Source: Cunninghamia lanceolata | Lineage: Eukaryota > Streptophyta > Pinopsida > Cupressales > Cupressaceae | Assembly: GCA_027924645.1 (NCBI GenBank) | Contig: BSBN01000233.1 | Span: forward strand, 9,380,501-9,444,500 | Direction: 5' to 3' | Length of the DNA: 64,000 nt | Shown here: positions 24,458 to 35,175 of the stretch, piece by piece | Layout: each line of letters begins with the position of its first letter | How positions within the stretch are numbered: position 1 is the stretch's first letter | Position numbers and translations under genes: made by a program | Notes under the pieces: generated by a model | What the model was told of the DNA's origin: nothing | Database searches by the model: none | Seen by the model: only the letters and a program-made list of their open reading frames with translations

Positions 24458-26006
24458 TGATGCAGAGGCATCCACACTATAACCTTCGCATATAGCATGG
24501 ATGTCTACAGCCCATCCTCATCATCATCATCTTCGCCATCATCATCATATTTCCTAAAACCACCAACAGCATCATCATGTTTCGCGTTACACAGTCAGCA
24601 TCATCATCTTTCGGACGATCACAATCATCCTCCTGCCGACTACTGTTCACCTCCTCCGCCTTCCTTCTAACATCATCATCATGATATTCAGCGGGCGCAA
24701 ACATCCTCCGGTTGCACTGTTCATCGGGCGCCGAACTCCATCGGCATCATCATGATATGCGACACCACCTTCGTCAGCAGGATATCAAATATCCGGTTGC
24801 TTCAAATATCCTGATGACGATCACCTTCAGCACCTTCCCTTCGATGCTTCGCTAGCCGATGATACAAACAACAGCATCATGATCTACTTTATCCGGTCCT
24901 CTCGAAACCTCCTGATGATGCTCATACAACCTTCTGCCGATACCCAAGCATTTAACAACGGCAGGATAAACTCGCATAGGGGGGATATCTCAATATCCTG
25001 ATGACGATGATGTCATATCCTGATGACGATGACGTCACCCAATATCCTGATGACCTCTTCAACACTTAGTCAAAAAAACTGAACTTTCACTCCCGCATCT
25101 ACTCGCGATACGCGGATGATTGGCACTCCCGATAGATGATCCTGATGCCGATACGCTCCTCCTCGGCTCCTCCAGATGATGCTCACCCCGACGCACTTGC
25201 ACTTCATGCACTTGAAAGCATCATGCTCTCCTTCACTTATCCGGATGACGATATCTGAACTGTCTGCAGGATATTTGCAAAAATATCCTGATGATGCCGT
25301 TTTAGCGAACTTCTTCACTTAGCAAAATTTCACTTCGCCGATCCTCCAGGGATGACCCGATCCAACCTCAGGGTGATCTTCCAACTCAATCAGCTCGACC
25401 TAGCACATGAGGATGCTAGGCTTCTCAACATCTGTCGACCGTGATCCTGCACACCTGCATGCAAATGGAAAACAAACTACAACCTAACCTACTGTACATT
25501 ACCATTCCACCGATCGGATGAGTCAACCGGGGGAATGGATCAGTAAATCCATGAAACCACCCAAACCAGCAGATCGATTATACAAAGGAGATCAAGCAGA
25601 AAACAAAACAGGATCTTTATTGATTTCAAAGATGCAATACAATATACTGCTTCTCACACAGCACAAATGAACTCCTCTGCTTAATGCAACACTATACTGC
25701 CGATCGATGATCTACAATCAACCGATCTCATGCTTAAATAGATTATCCTACGAGTACTACTGACCCGACTCCAAGCGGCTGGGAACTCTCCAGGCGGCTG
25801 GGAGATCCAACCGATCATACATCATGATAGCTGTTATAACCAACTAACTAAAAATAGAAAAAGCCCGGTCAGCATGATCTTATCCTGATCAGCATGACCT
25901 TATTACATGCATATGGTCTTAACAGACCTTCTTGGAAACACAAACAAGACCTAAAACTACTAACTGCCTTATCAAGACCAGCTGTCAGGTAGGTGCTCCT
26001 GCACCA
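24458..26006 (-). repeat. LTR of gag-protease element, right (5' LTR)
   Basis: 1,549 bp, collinear with 20669-22218. The bZIP-type block recurs with TGACGTCA at 25030-25037. A TATTTAAG box on the minus strand near 25730-25740 (and 21945-21953 in the left LTR) is the best TATA candidate. Confidence 0.93.
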
Positions 26007-26773
26007 ATCTTGTGTGTGCAAATGATTAATTATCCTCATCTTGAAAGAAAGTTGAAAACATAAGTAACTGATGTTAAGCTACATAGTTTGGGAGCATCCC
26101 TCATAGCCAACCTAGATAGAGTCTTGCTGCCAGCAGGGGTCTATAGCCCTGGCAAGGTTATCTATACAATCTCCCTAAGTAGAGGCCCACTGCCAGGAGG
26201 CATCTATAGCCTTGGTAGAGTTACTTAGATGGCCTAATTTTTTTTTTTTGATTTTTCAATATTTTATATTCTATAAATCTGATGTCATTATGTAAGCTCA
26301 GTGTGCAAGGTATGGTCACTTGCTGATTTAGGTTGGAGATTGTATTGGTAGCAAGGGATTCCCTTTAGATTTTTTACTTAACACCTATACTTGTGTGTTC
26401 AAAAAACCCAATGTTGTTAGGTGAGTCATTGTGAAAGAATCACTTTGATCAAGAAAAGGCACCCTGATGAAAAAATATCACAGACCTGATCACAAGTGCT
26501 TCTCAGAATGACTCAACCTATATATGAATTTGTTCTCATCACTTGAATCCTAAAAATTTAGTTATTTTCTTTGATGATAAGCTACATCATCTTGACTAAC
26601 CAAAATAGAACTCAACGAGCAAGCAAAACATAAACCAAAACAAAACTATACAAAAAACTATACAAATATACACTAAAATACACATGACTGTCATGAAGTT
26701 AACTTAAGGTTGGAAATAATGTTTAAGGAACTATCCATTAACTGGTAATGGAACATCCTCACCTGTCAAGTTT
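26007..26773 (-). other. 3' non-coding part of the giant element
   Basis: It lies between the integrase end and the nested element. It starts with the right copy of ATCTT (26007-26011). There is a duplicated motif around CTATAGCC(C)TGGCAAG/CTATAGCCTTGGTAG (26140-26215) and no coding frame. Confidence 0.6.
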
Positions 26774-27770
26774 TTAAGCCTGTAAGTGGTCTCCTAAAAT
26801 CTTAGAAATTTGGAAGGGACCTATCCAGAGTTTATCGAACTTACCATGATCTCCCTTCCTCTCATGTGCTTTGTCCCACATTAGGACCAAATCTGAGATC
26901 CTGTAGGCCTTAACCCTGGCTCTTTTATCAAACCAGTGTTTGATAATAGCCTGATGTTTGGAAAATTGATCAATTACCTGACTTCTTTTCTCTTCCAGGT
27001 GCATCAATTGAAGCAACCCGACTTCTTGCTTATTGTCTATGCCCAAGTACTCTTGTGCAAACTGCAATGTAGGAATCTTTAGGTTAACAGGGAGGATGGG
27101 ATCCACCCCATATACTAAGTGAAAGGTGAGTTTCCTAATGCAGCCTTATTCCTAGTTCTGTCTACCCACAAGGCATATTTCAGAAGGGTGTTCCACTCCC
27201 TAGGGTTCTTTTCTATCAAGTTTTTATTTGTGGATTCTGCTAATCCATTCTCTTGGGGATAATAGTTTGAGGAGAACTTCAATATGATCCCATAATCAAA
27301 AGCCCAATTTGACAGTCTTGTTGAAGCAAAAGCAAACCCATTGTCACATACCAGAGCATAGGGAACTCCATACCTAGTGACTATATTACTTTCCAGAAAT
27401 CTGATGACATCTTTAACATTGTAGGTCTTGCTGCTGATAGTTTTAGTCCACCTGGTATAGTAGTCAATAATAGTTAAGACATACCTGTGGCCTGAAGAAG
27501 ATGGAGGATTAATTGGTCCTATGAAGTCCATTCCCCATTGAGCAAATGGGTGCATCTCCATCACTGGCTACAAAGGTTGAGCAGCATATGTCTCTCTGTT
27601 AGCAACAACCTGACACACATGACAACATTTAATATGTTCAGCAGTATCCTTAAAAATTGTGGGCGAGTAGTATCCTACCCTAAGGATAGCATGAGTAGTG
27701 GCCAAGGATGACCCATGTGTTGTTCCAAACTTATCATGTAACTATGATAGGACCTTGTCTGCTTCTAGCC
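26774..27770 (-). pseudogene. Giant element: integrase
   Basis: Integrates the cDNA copy into the genome. The N-terminal HHCC zinc region is readable at about 27765-27590 (HDKFGTTHG ... CCHVCQ). The catalytic core at 27564-27115 has WGMDFIGP (D13 of this stretch), LVCDNG (D74) and NGLAESTNK (E110), a full D,D35E triad. A one-base frameshift near 27110 leads into the C-terminal part (27106-26774: PILPVNL, LVLMWDK, GKFDKLWIGPFQI). A stop near 27570 also interrupts. No chromodomain is seen. The triad is intact although the frame is not. Confidence 0.9.
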
Positions 27771-28400
27771 TTTTTAGGCATCTTAGATATATCCCTAAAT
27801 AATTTTTCTTGAAAAGGACTCCCCCTTTCATCATATACTTCTGTGACCTTATTTTTAGGGCTCTTCTTTGTGTAGCATGTAGTCATGGAGGACATCTTCT
27901 AGTAATCAAGATGTGCTTGATGTATGAGTACCATTCTCCATTGTCCTTGGCATTAATATACTACTGACTCATGATATTGGGGTCAATCTCTGATATCATC
28001 TGGCTTAATGCCTGTCCTCTTACTAGCTTCATGGGTGTAATGTCCATGTCATATTCTTGTAGGATAGTGATCCATTTAGCCCTTTTATCACCTAGCTCAC
28101 TCTGCATTAAGAACATCTTGACTGCTGCATCAGGTACCATAGCAATCACTTTACTTCTCAGGATATAGTGCTTGAATTTTTTTACTGCTTGAACTAATGC
28201 AAGTGCATGCCTTTCAACATCCATGTATCTCAGTTCTGCATCTTTGAAAGGGCAGCTCATGAAGGCTATGGGCTTTTTTTCTTTTTCTTCATTTCTTTGT
28301 GTCAACACTGCTGTAGAGGTATGCTCTGAAGAAAATGAATAAATGTAAAAGTCCCTGGTATAGTCTGGACTGATTAGAACTAGAGCATCAGATATAGCTT
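27771..28400 (-). pseudogene. Giant element: RNase H after RT, catalytically degenerate
   Basis: The block 28400-27961 matches the RNase H-like domain that follows RT in gypsy elements (SSEHTSTAVLTQ, PIAFMSCPFKDAELRY, ERHALALVQAVKKFKHYI). Where the family normally has an Asp in the first strand (Y-T-D-A-S) this one has YSFSS, so the first catalytic residue is missing. Loss of this residue is known for plant elements that gained a second RNase H. 27960-27771 is a linker with stops. Confidence 0.8.
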
Positions 28401-29227
28401 TTTTAATATCTTCAAAAGCTGCTTTAGCTTTTGGTGTCCACTAAATTTTAGCGTCCTTCTTGAGCATGGCATTTAAAGGTCTAATAATTTCTGCAAAGCT
28501 AGTGATAAACTTCCTAACAAAATTAATCTTACCAAAGTAAGATTTGAGCTCCTTTTTGCTTCTAGGAAGCTATTTTTTCATGATGGATTCCACCCTGTCA
28601 GGATCAATGATAATCTATTTTCCAGTTATCAGGTGGCCCAATAATTTTCCTGTTGTTACCCCAAATATTCATTTCTTGGGGTTTAGGGATATCCCATATT
28701 GTTCACATTTTTTAAGCACATTTCTAAGGTCTTCTACATGGTTTCCTCTATCTTTAGAGAACATTGTTAAGTCATCCATGTATATGACTGCATTTTCCAA
28801 TTAAGCCTCTGAAGGCTATGTCCATTGCTCACTGGAATGTTGCTCCAACATTGATTAACCCAAACAACATCTGCCTGTAAGTGAATATCCCCCACTTTGT
28901 GGTGAAGGCAGTTTTCAATCTGTTAATTTTATCCACCATCACCTGGTTATAGCCTGAGAAACCATCTAGAAATGAGATCATTTTGGCACCGTTCACAATT
29001 TGCAGGACCTCATCCAAGGAAGGTAAAGGATAATTATCCTTCTCAGACACTCTATTTAAATTCCTGAAGTCCACACATAATCTGATGTCTCCATTTTTCT
29101 TCCTCATTGGGACCAGGTTTGCTACCCAGGTGTAGTACCTCATAGGAAATATGATCCGGGCATTTAATAGTTTCTTAACCTCCTAAAAAATAATGGGTTC
29201 CAACAAAGCATTGATAGGCCTTTGCTT
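28401..29227 (-). pseudogene. Giant element: reverse transcriptase
   Basis: The RT domain is read from about 29227 to 28400. The best part is 29143-28829: VPMRKKNGDIRLCVDFRNLN, NYPLPSLDEVLQ, FLDGFSGYNQ and FTYRQMLFGL. AVIYMDDLTMFS (about 28800-28765) is the YMDD active site. Further down FGVTTGKLLGHLI and FGKINFVRKFI are thumb/connection motifs. Single stops near 28803, 28675, 28620 and 28575 interrupt the frame; most could be CAG, CAA or TGG codons changed by one transition. The type is Ty3/gypsy. Confidence 0.92.
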
Positions 29228-29748
29228 CTATCTAAAAGGCTTGGCATCTGGCTTGAGGGGTATGCTGTGAGTGATGACTGATGTATCATAGGTTTTCAGC
29301 TCATCATAAGTCCAGGCAATGACATGGATGTAATCTTTGAGAGCTTGGGTTATTCCTTCCAACTCTTCTTCTGTACAAACTTTCCCAATTAGGACATTTT
29401 TCTTTTCATCATCTTGTCCAATGTTAACCTGTGAATATTGTCCCCCATCAGCTTTTGGAAGATCCTCCTGTTTCAGCATGTTGTCTAAATCAAATGCTCT
29501 TTCTAGCTCTATCATTCCCTTAGGAATCTTATTGCTGGGCAACTCTAAGATTTCTTCTTCTTCCCAGATATGATCTTATTGTTCTTATCTATGATCTGGG
29601 CATCAAATATATCCCTATTAGAGATGAAGTCTAGAATATGTTGATCATCATCAAATACTTGGAGGTTGGTTACATTGTCAGGCACTGAAGGTATTGATAC
29701 CAATTCTACTAAAAATCTCTTCAGTCCAGAAATAGACAGTGGCTCCAA
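29228..29748 (-). pseudogene. Giant element: linker before RT
   Basis: The two open pieces 29748-29545 and 29542-29228 connect the first RNase H to RT. The second ends in KTYDTSVITHSIPLKPDAKPFR, the typical start of a gypsy RT region. The first has no recognised domain. Only a stop separates the pieces. Confidence 0.75.
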
Positions 29749-29759
29749 AGTGCCAATAG

Positions 29760-30125
29760 CCTAGGCTAAAGCATCTACTCTATGATTCTGTTCTTTGGGT
29801 ACCTGGGTGATATTGAATGCATCAAAAGCTTCTATCAGGTCCCACACCCTGTGTCTGTAATTGGACAATTTTTTATAATTACAGGAGTAAATTCCTCTTA
29901 CCTATCTCACGACTAATTCTGAGTCTCCATAGACATGCAGAATTTTTACTTTCTTCTTGAGGGTAAACAATATCCCATGAATTAGAGCTTCATACTCTGT
30001 TACATTGTTAGTGCAGGGGAACTGTAGTCTATATGCTACTAAGTATGATTTTCCAGATGGATCAACAAGATCTATCACTACTCCAGCTCCTTGTTTTGGC
30101 TTGGATCCATCAAATCTAAGGATCT
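29760..30125 (-). pseudogene. Giant element: additional RNase H domain upstream of RT
   Basis: A full type-I RNase H fold is readable: RFDGS (first Asp), NNVTEYEALIHG (Glu), VYGDSELVV (Asp) and HRVDALA (last Asp), with the spacing of the plant/archaeal-like RNase H found as second RNase H in plant Tat-type elements and in cellular RNase H-like proteins. All four acidic residues are present. Two TAG stops lie within or at the end of the domain (near 29900 and 29763). Its place before RT is unusual for gypsy elements, where the extra domain is more often after RT (family knowledge, to be checked). Confidence 0.85.
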
Positions 30126-30618
30126 ATGGCTTATCTTCAGCCAAAGGCTTACCTGAGCCTTCCCTTTTCTTTGTAGCTCTGGTAGCTGTACCACCTGATA
30201 TCCATTTCAGCTTTGGTTTCTCAGCTTTCTCAGACTTCACCTTTTCTGTCTTATGTGAAGCTGAGGCTTCTTCTTTCCCTTTATTACCAGAATGTAAATC
30301 TTCTGGACTAGGCAATGTTTGTCTTTTTAGAAGATGCAGACACAAAGAGAATGCAGTCTCTGAATGAGGTGCTTCATGTAACCTACACCAGCCTTCAATC
30401 AAGGCATCCTGTGGAGATCTCTGCTGCTATGTCATCTTATGAATCTTTGTTTCTAAAAACTCTTCAAATTTAGATAGATTGTTGCCTCCATCTTCATCAT
30501 ATGACTCACCATCTAATTCTACAAAACAACCACTCCCTAGGGTGATTTTCTTATTGCTTGTAACATTATTCTAGTCACATACCAGTATCTCCTCTGTCAT
30601 CTGAATATGACATTCAGC
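30126..30618 (-). pseudogene. Giant element: linker with second zinc-like motif
   Basis: The piece 30402-30124 begins with EGWCRLHEAPHSETAFSLC, then becomes Lys/Ser/Glu-rich and runs into the RNase H. Upstream (30618-30403) the same frame continues with stops. The C-x2-H-x3-H spacing repeats the motif at about 30805 and that of the gag zinc finger. No known domain otherwise. Confidence 0.6.
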
Positions 30619-31830
30619 TTAACATGTATCTTCTTTTGTTCTTGCAGAAGACAAACAACAATCAACGTCACTATCATTATCACTGTCTAATGAACTTACC
30701 TCTGAGGATGATGATGATGATGCTGATGCATCACTACATGCTTGTTCCAGCTCCAGCATGTCTATGCAGGCATCACAGGCTTTTCCAGAATGTGCCTCAT
30801 TATGCAACCTGCACCATCTATCAATTACAATATCATGAACATGTATTTCTAACAATTGACATCGTTTTACCTCTCTAGACAAGTGCATTTCAAAATTCTT
30901 GTAATGGTCTACCTCATTTTCATTCCTAGGGTTACCATCAGATTCTACAATTACTTTGTCATCTTGAGGGTCATCATGATGATGATGAACATCATACATC
31001 AGGATTTCTTCTATCTTGACAGTCCGTGGCCTGATGGAGCAAACTCCAGGTTCAACATCCACATACATGATCTCGTTAGTCTTATTATATTCAATGATCA
31101 TGCACTTCATGCAAGGCTCAGCATCAATTCTTATTTGATTTGGTATCCCTTTCCAAGGCAACCACATATGACTGAAATTGGTTGACATGTATCCATTAAG
31201 GGTTTTTGACCAGTCTGTACTGAGTAACATCCCATAGGTATCAGGTATATCAACTACCTGAAGGTCAATATAATATTGGATTCTGGGACTAGATGCTAGC
31301 TGCATGTGAATGTGAGTTAGTTCTCCTACCACACTCACCTCTATTTTTTCTAATTGTGTCACTTTCTTTAATGATTTAGTAGGATGCAGCCCTAAAGCAT
31401 TGCATATGGATAGGGACATCACATTGGTAGATGCTCCTGGATCTACTAAACAGTTGTGCAGATTTTTACTAAACATCCTTATAGTAAGGAGGAAAGGAGG
31501 TGACTCACTCTTGTCTCTGCATAAGGTCATGTGAGAGGTCTCTGCAACTTGAATAGTAGCTGGGACTTTTTGTTTGACATTAGGATCCCTACCAACATGA
31601 TCCTTGCTACCAAACTGACCTGAGGTATGACTATCCTCTTTAGGAGTAGGATCATCTAGTGATTTCATAAATGCTTTCTTGATGGTAGGAGATTTCATAA
31701 ATGCTTTCTTGATGGTAGGAGGTTTTAGCAACTCTAATAGTGATAGGCTGATTGTAACCTTTTTCATTTCATCTGCTAGATAAGTGACCAACTTATCATA
31801 TTCATGAGGAAGATTAGCAGCTTTTGGCAC
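30619..31830 (-). pseudogene. Giant element: protease region with zinc-like motif and acidic tail
   Basis: 403 codons stay open. Residues 37-57 contain a ten-residue tandem duplication (PTIKKAFMKS twice). Residues 110-230 are a retropepsin: LVDPGASTNVMSLSICNALG at D130 is the active-site loop, and the DTYGMLLSTDWSKTLNGY stretch is the C-terminal motif. The loop has Pro where Ser or Thr normally stands between Asp and Gly. Residues 335-360 contain RWCRLHNEAHSGKACDAC, a zinc-finger-like C-H-H-C-C pattern. The end is Ser/Asp-rich. The start ATG is only the first in this open stretch; the true protein began in gag. Confidence 0.82.
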
Positions 31831-31836
31831 ATTATT

Positions 31837-33720
31837 CTATGGTGCTAAATATTGAGCATTGACCTTGGGAAATCCAGTGTTATTACTTGCCTTGGGATTA
31901 GGAGGTGTCTTAAAATTGTTTGGAGGCAAGGAATAGGTCAAAGGACCAGCTGGTCTATTTGAATTAGTCCTCAAGTTATAATTATGCTTGGTCTGATATT
32001 GTTGTTGATAGGCATGTACCTCCTCATGTTCATTTGAGGGCTCATTTTCATCCTCAAAGGATAAAACATAGTTAGACTCAAAGGCCATGGTTGATTCCTC
32101 ACATGCCAGAGTGTAATCTTGATGAGCAGGCATCATCTGCTAATGAGGATGATGATTGTAACTTTCTAGCACTAAAGCAGAGTCATATCCATAAGGGACA
32201 ATTTCATTTCCTTCTACATGAGGTGGATTTCCTGAAGTATTAGACACTTCAATCTAAAAAATACTAGCAACAATCCTGAACTGAGGACAGTCAAGCTTTG
32301 CATGAGCATTGGTGTTGTGTATCCTGCACTAATTTGTAAGGGTTGCTTCTATAAGGTTAAGTCTAGTGGTCTGTTTTGGTTCACCAGGAGGTAGATTGTC
32401 TAGGGGTGATGGCAAAGAACCATTATTTGGCCTAGTGTTCCACACTCTAGGCTGTCTGGGAGGATTATTATTACCATTATTATTGTTGCAGTTATCATTG
32501 TACCCCCTATCAGGATAATTAGGTCTATCATTAGCATAGCCTCTATTCTGATTAGGCTAGGAATAGAAGTTTTGACTCCTCAAGTGAGTGATCTCATTAG
32601 TAAGTTTCCTTAACTGAGATGATATTTCCTTAATTTCTTCTTTCTCTTCCTGAACTTTGGCCACTACGTTCTCTGTCAGGGGCTTGAAAAAGGAAGATCC
32701 ATTATTGTTATTGGATTGATCTATAACCTGAGGTGCCTGAGTTTGTCCTAGATACTATATCATCTAGCCATTTCCATTTGGAGGTGGCATGAACTTAGTG
32801 GAGGTATCTGCAAAGGACTTGGCATGACAGCTGGAGGCATCATGGCTCCATTAGGCTGTTGCTGGGAAGGATATGTTGGATAACCAGGAAGTGTGGGAAA
32901 GGCAATGTTTGGTGTTGCAGTAGGAACTAGCTGCTAACTAACTTTGATAGCTTCTTGGAAAGCCTGTGTCAAAGTTGTGACATTAGGATGTGCTCTCCTA
33001 ATAAACATGCAAGTTAAAGGATCCAGAGCTAAATAATATATGCTCCTAGCAACTTCATCTGCTACAACATAAGGGGCAACTAACTTAGATAGCATCTTTT
33101 GGAACCTAGCATTGAAGTTAGAAATAGGTTCTCCTTCAAATCATTTGATTGTGGAAAACAAGTGATAATTCATTGAAGGATCTATTGGTATTTTGAACCT
33201 ATCCGTAAAAGATTTCTCCAGGATGGCCCATGAACTGACTGAACCTTGACCAAGACTAATATACTAGTTATAAGCCTCTTCCCCTAAGGAAAATGGAAAT
33301 AACCTGCATACAACGTCCTGATGCTCAGTTCTAGCCCTACAACAGGCTTCCTTGAAAGTTCTGATATGATCATCAGCATCCTGATATGGATGATACTTTG
33401 GTAAAATTTTATCAGGATTATTTGGCAAAGGATGATATGCATTAAAAGTCAAAGGTGAATTTGCTGGAAAGAATGACATTGCAACTGGTGGAGGTTGAGC
33501 CTAAGGTATGATAGGTTGAGGTTGAACTTGATGTGTGACAGGTGATTCTGTAGGTGTTTGTAAGCTGATAGGAGTTATAAGAGGACGTTCTGGTGAAGCT
33601 CCTGACGCACTAGAACTGGGAGTGTGATGGATGTCTACAGTTCTAGGTCTAAATCCTTTGACAGGTAATTCTTCAAAGATTCCAGTGGATCAGGACCTGG
33701 TATTTGGCCTGAAAGCCAAG
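31837..33720 (-). pseudogene. Giant element: gag
   Basis: The gag core is readable on the minus strand in several pieces: LPKYHPYQDADDHIRTFKEAC and VVCRLFPFSLGEEAYN (33479-33264), then WAILEKSFTDRF and EGEPISNFNARFQKMLSKLV with an intervening stop. At about 32330-32280 CRIHNTNAHAKLDC gives a C-x2-H-x4-H-x4-C zinc-finger-like motif that replaces the CCHC knuckle. 32136-31837 is an open linker rich in Asn and Pro. There are stops and frameshifts throughout. The upstream part (33720-33480) is Pro/Gln-rich. Confidence 0.8.
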
Positions 33721-34135
33721 ATTTCTTAAATTTTAGGAAAATTGGCTAGTTAACTATAAAGATTGGTCTAGACTTTCCAACACAAGCTGTATTTATGGTC
33801 AGAAAGTGAGACTAACTAGATATTTATGGAATATTTGTATAAATAATGCAAATATGAAGTGATATTGAGACTCAGTGACACTTGCAACTGGATATCAGGT
33901 TTCTAAAGAAAATTATCTCGAAGCTTGGACAAATTTATTTAAAATAGAGCTCATCTTTGCAAATTCATGACGATCGGCCACAAAGCTTGCAATATTTATG
34001 ATCAATTTTGAAAGCTTCATAAAGGATTAGTGTGCACAAGCTTAAAACAACAAATCTCTGCATCTAACTAGAAATACAGAGGATCATGAGTGTTACCTTA
34101 CTGTACAATCAACAAAAATCTACTGATGACGAGTG
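33721..34135 (-). other. 5' leader of the giant element
   Basis: It lies between the primer site and gag. No ORF or repeat is seen. Confidence 0.5.
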
Positions 34136-34154
34136 GGCCCTCCTTCTAGCGCCA
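34136..34154 (-). promoter_or_regulatory. Primer-binding site of the giant element
   Basis: TGGCGCTAGAAGGAGGGCC on the minus strand, five bases after the end of the 5' LTR. It starts with TGG as needed for a tRNA CCA end. I do not assign the tRNA. Confidence 0.7.
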
Positions 34155-34977
34155 ATTTATGTTGATCATGATGTTAGACATAAACAAACATAGAATAAAA
34201 GTTAAACAACAACCTTTACTCATCTTGAAAGATATGATGAATTCAAAGAATTCATGATCCCAAGTCTTCGTGGATTAGTTCATAATCTACTGACATTACT
34301 CGGTGGTTGATGTGTGTTGCTATTTTCCAATCAAGGGGCCTTACGTTGATTGATCAAATTTTATTTCCTATAAAGATGCTACATAGAAAGGTCACTCTAC
34401 ACAGTATATTTCTTCAAATAATGTGTCTACACTTGGATCTTTGCATGATATTTATTAATTGAACATGCTTTAACTCTAAATATGCTATGTGTTTTCAATT
34501 TTCTATGAGATATTAGTATATTTCATATTACTTGCTTCAAATTAGCTGTTATTTGCAATTATGATGGTGAATTTATGAAATTAAAAGAAATTGAAAAGAA
34601 TACTTCAAATTATGATGAATCTTTAGCTATTGAGTCACATACACACTTGATACCATCATGAGGAGAAGAAATCAAACCATATTTTCACCAAGATGTTCCA
34701 CAGCTAGATACAGATGATGCAAACATCAAAGGATAATGAATGAAGACAACACATGCAGACTGATGAGCACTCTAAGGGATGCAACAAATCAAAGCATATA
34801 TCAAGAATTCAAACATAGACTACTCAAGATTTACGATTATTTGTAATAAAAAAGGTCTTCTCTTTCATTAAGTATGCAAAAACATGTATGTTTACAATAA
34901 CTTTGAAATAGGCCCTGATATTTCAGCAATCAAATTTCAATTAAGCTTCTGAATGTTCAAAATAAGGCATCCCTGCA

Positions 34978-34987
34978 CCTTTTATAG
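34978..34987 (-). promoter_or_regulatory. TATA box of right giant LTR
   Basis: CTATAAAAGG on the minus strand. This is the promoter that would start genomic RNA; R begins about 30 bases further, near 34950, leaving some 790 bp of R-U5. Confidence 0.7.
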
Positions 34988-35175
34988 AATAAGGTGAGGG
35001 AGTGGTTACAAATGACCTGTGGTCAAGATTTATCAATTTAAGATCAATGGTGGATATTCCCTTTTGACTTGGTCAACTATCTCTCGTGGCATAGGTTTCC
35101 AGCTGGCAACCATCTAGGTGACTTATTTTCTTCTAAGTACCTAATGCATATGCTTCCCTTGTGGTGCATCTTCAT

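Larger units (their letters stand above)
20669..26006 (-). mobile_element. Young gag-protease LTR element (TR-GAG type), nested in the giant element
   Basis: 5,338 bp with LTRs of 1,550 and 1,549 bp (about 20-25 differences by eye, near 1.5%), exact 5-bp TSD ATCTT, a primer site TGGTATCAGAGC of the tRNA-iMet type, a short purine tract at the other LTR and one intact 716-codon gag-protease ORF. RT, RNase H and integrase are absent, with no room for them, so it is a non-autonomous terminal-repeat element with gag, of the kind described in plants as TR-GAG. It was inserted between integrase and 3' LTR of the giant element. Confidence 0.93.

Noticed and set aside
28401..30125. RT plus RNase H as an integrated pararetrovirus (caulimovirid)
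   Set aside because: LTRs with target duplication, a D,D35E integrase and gypsy-type gag place it as an LTR retrotransposon; no movement protein is seen.
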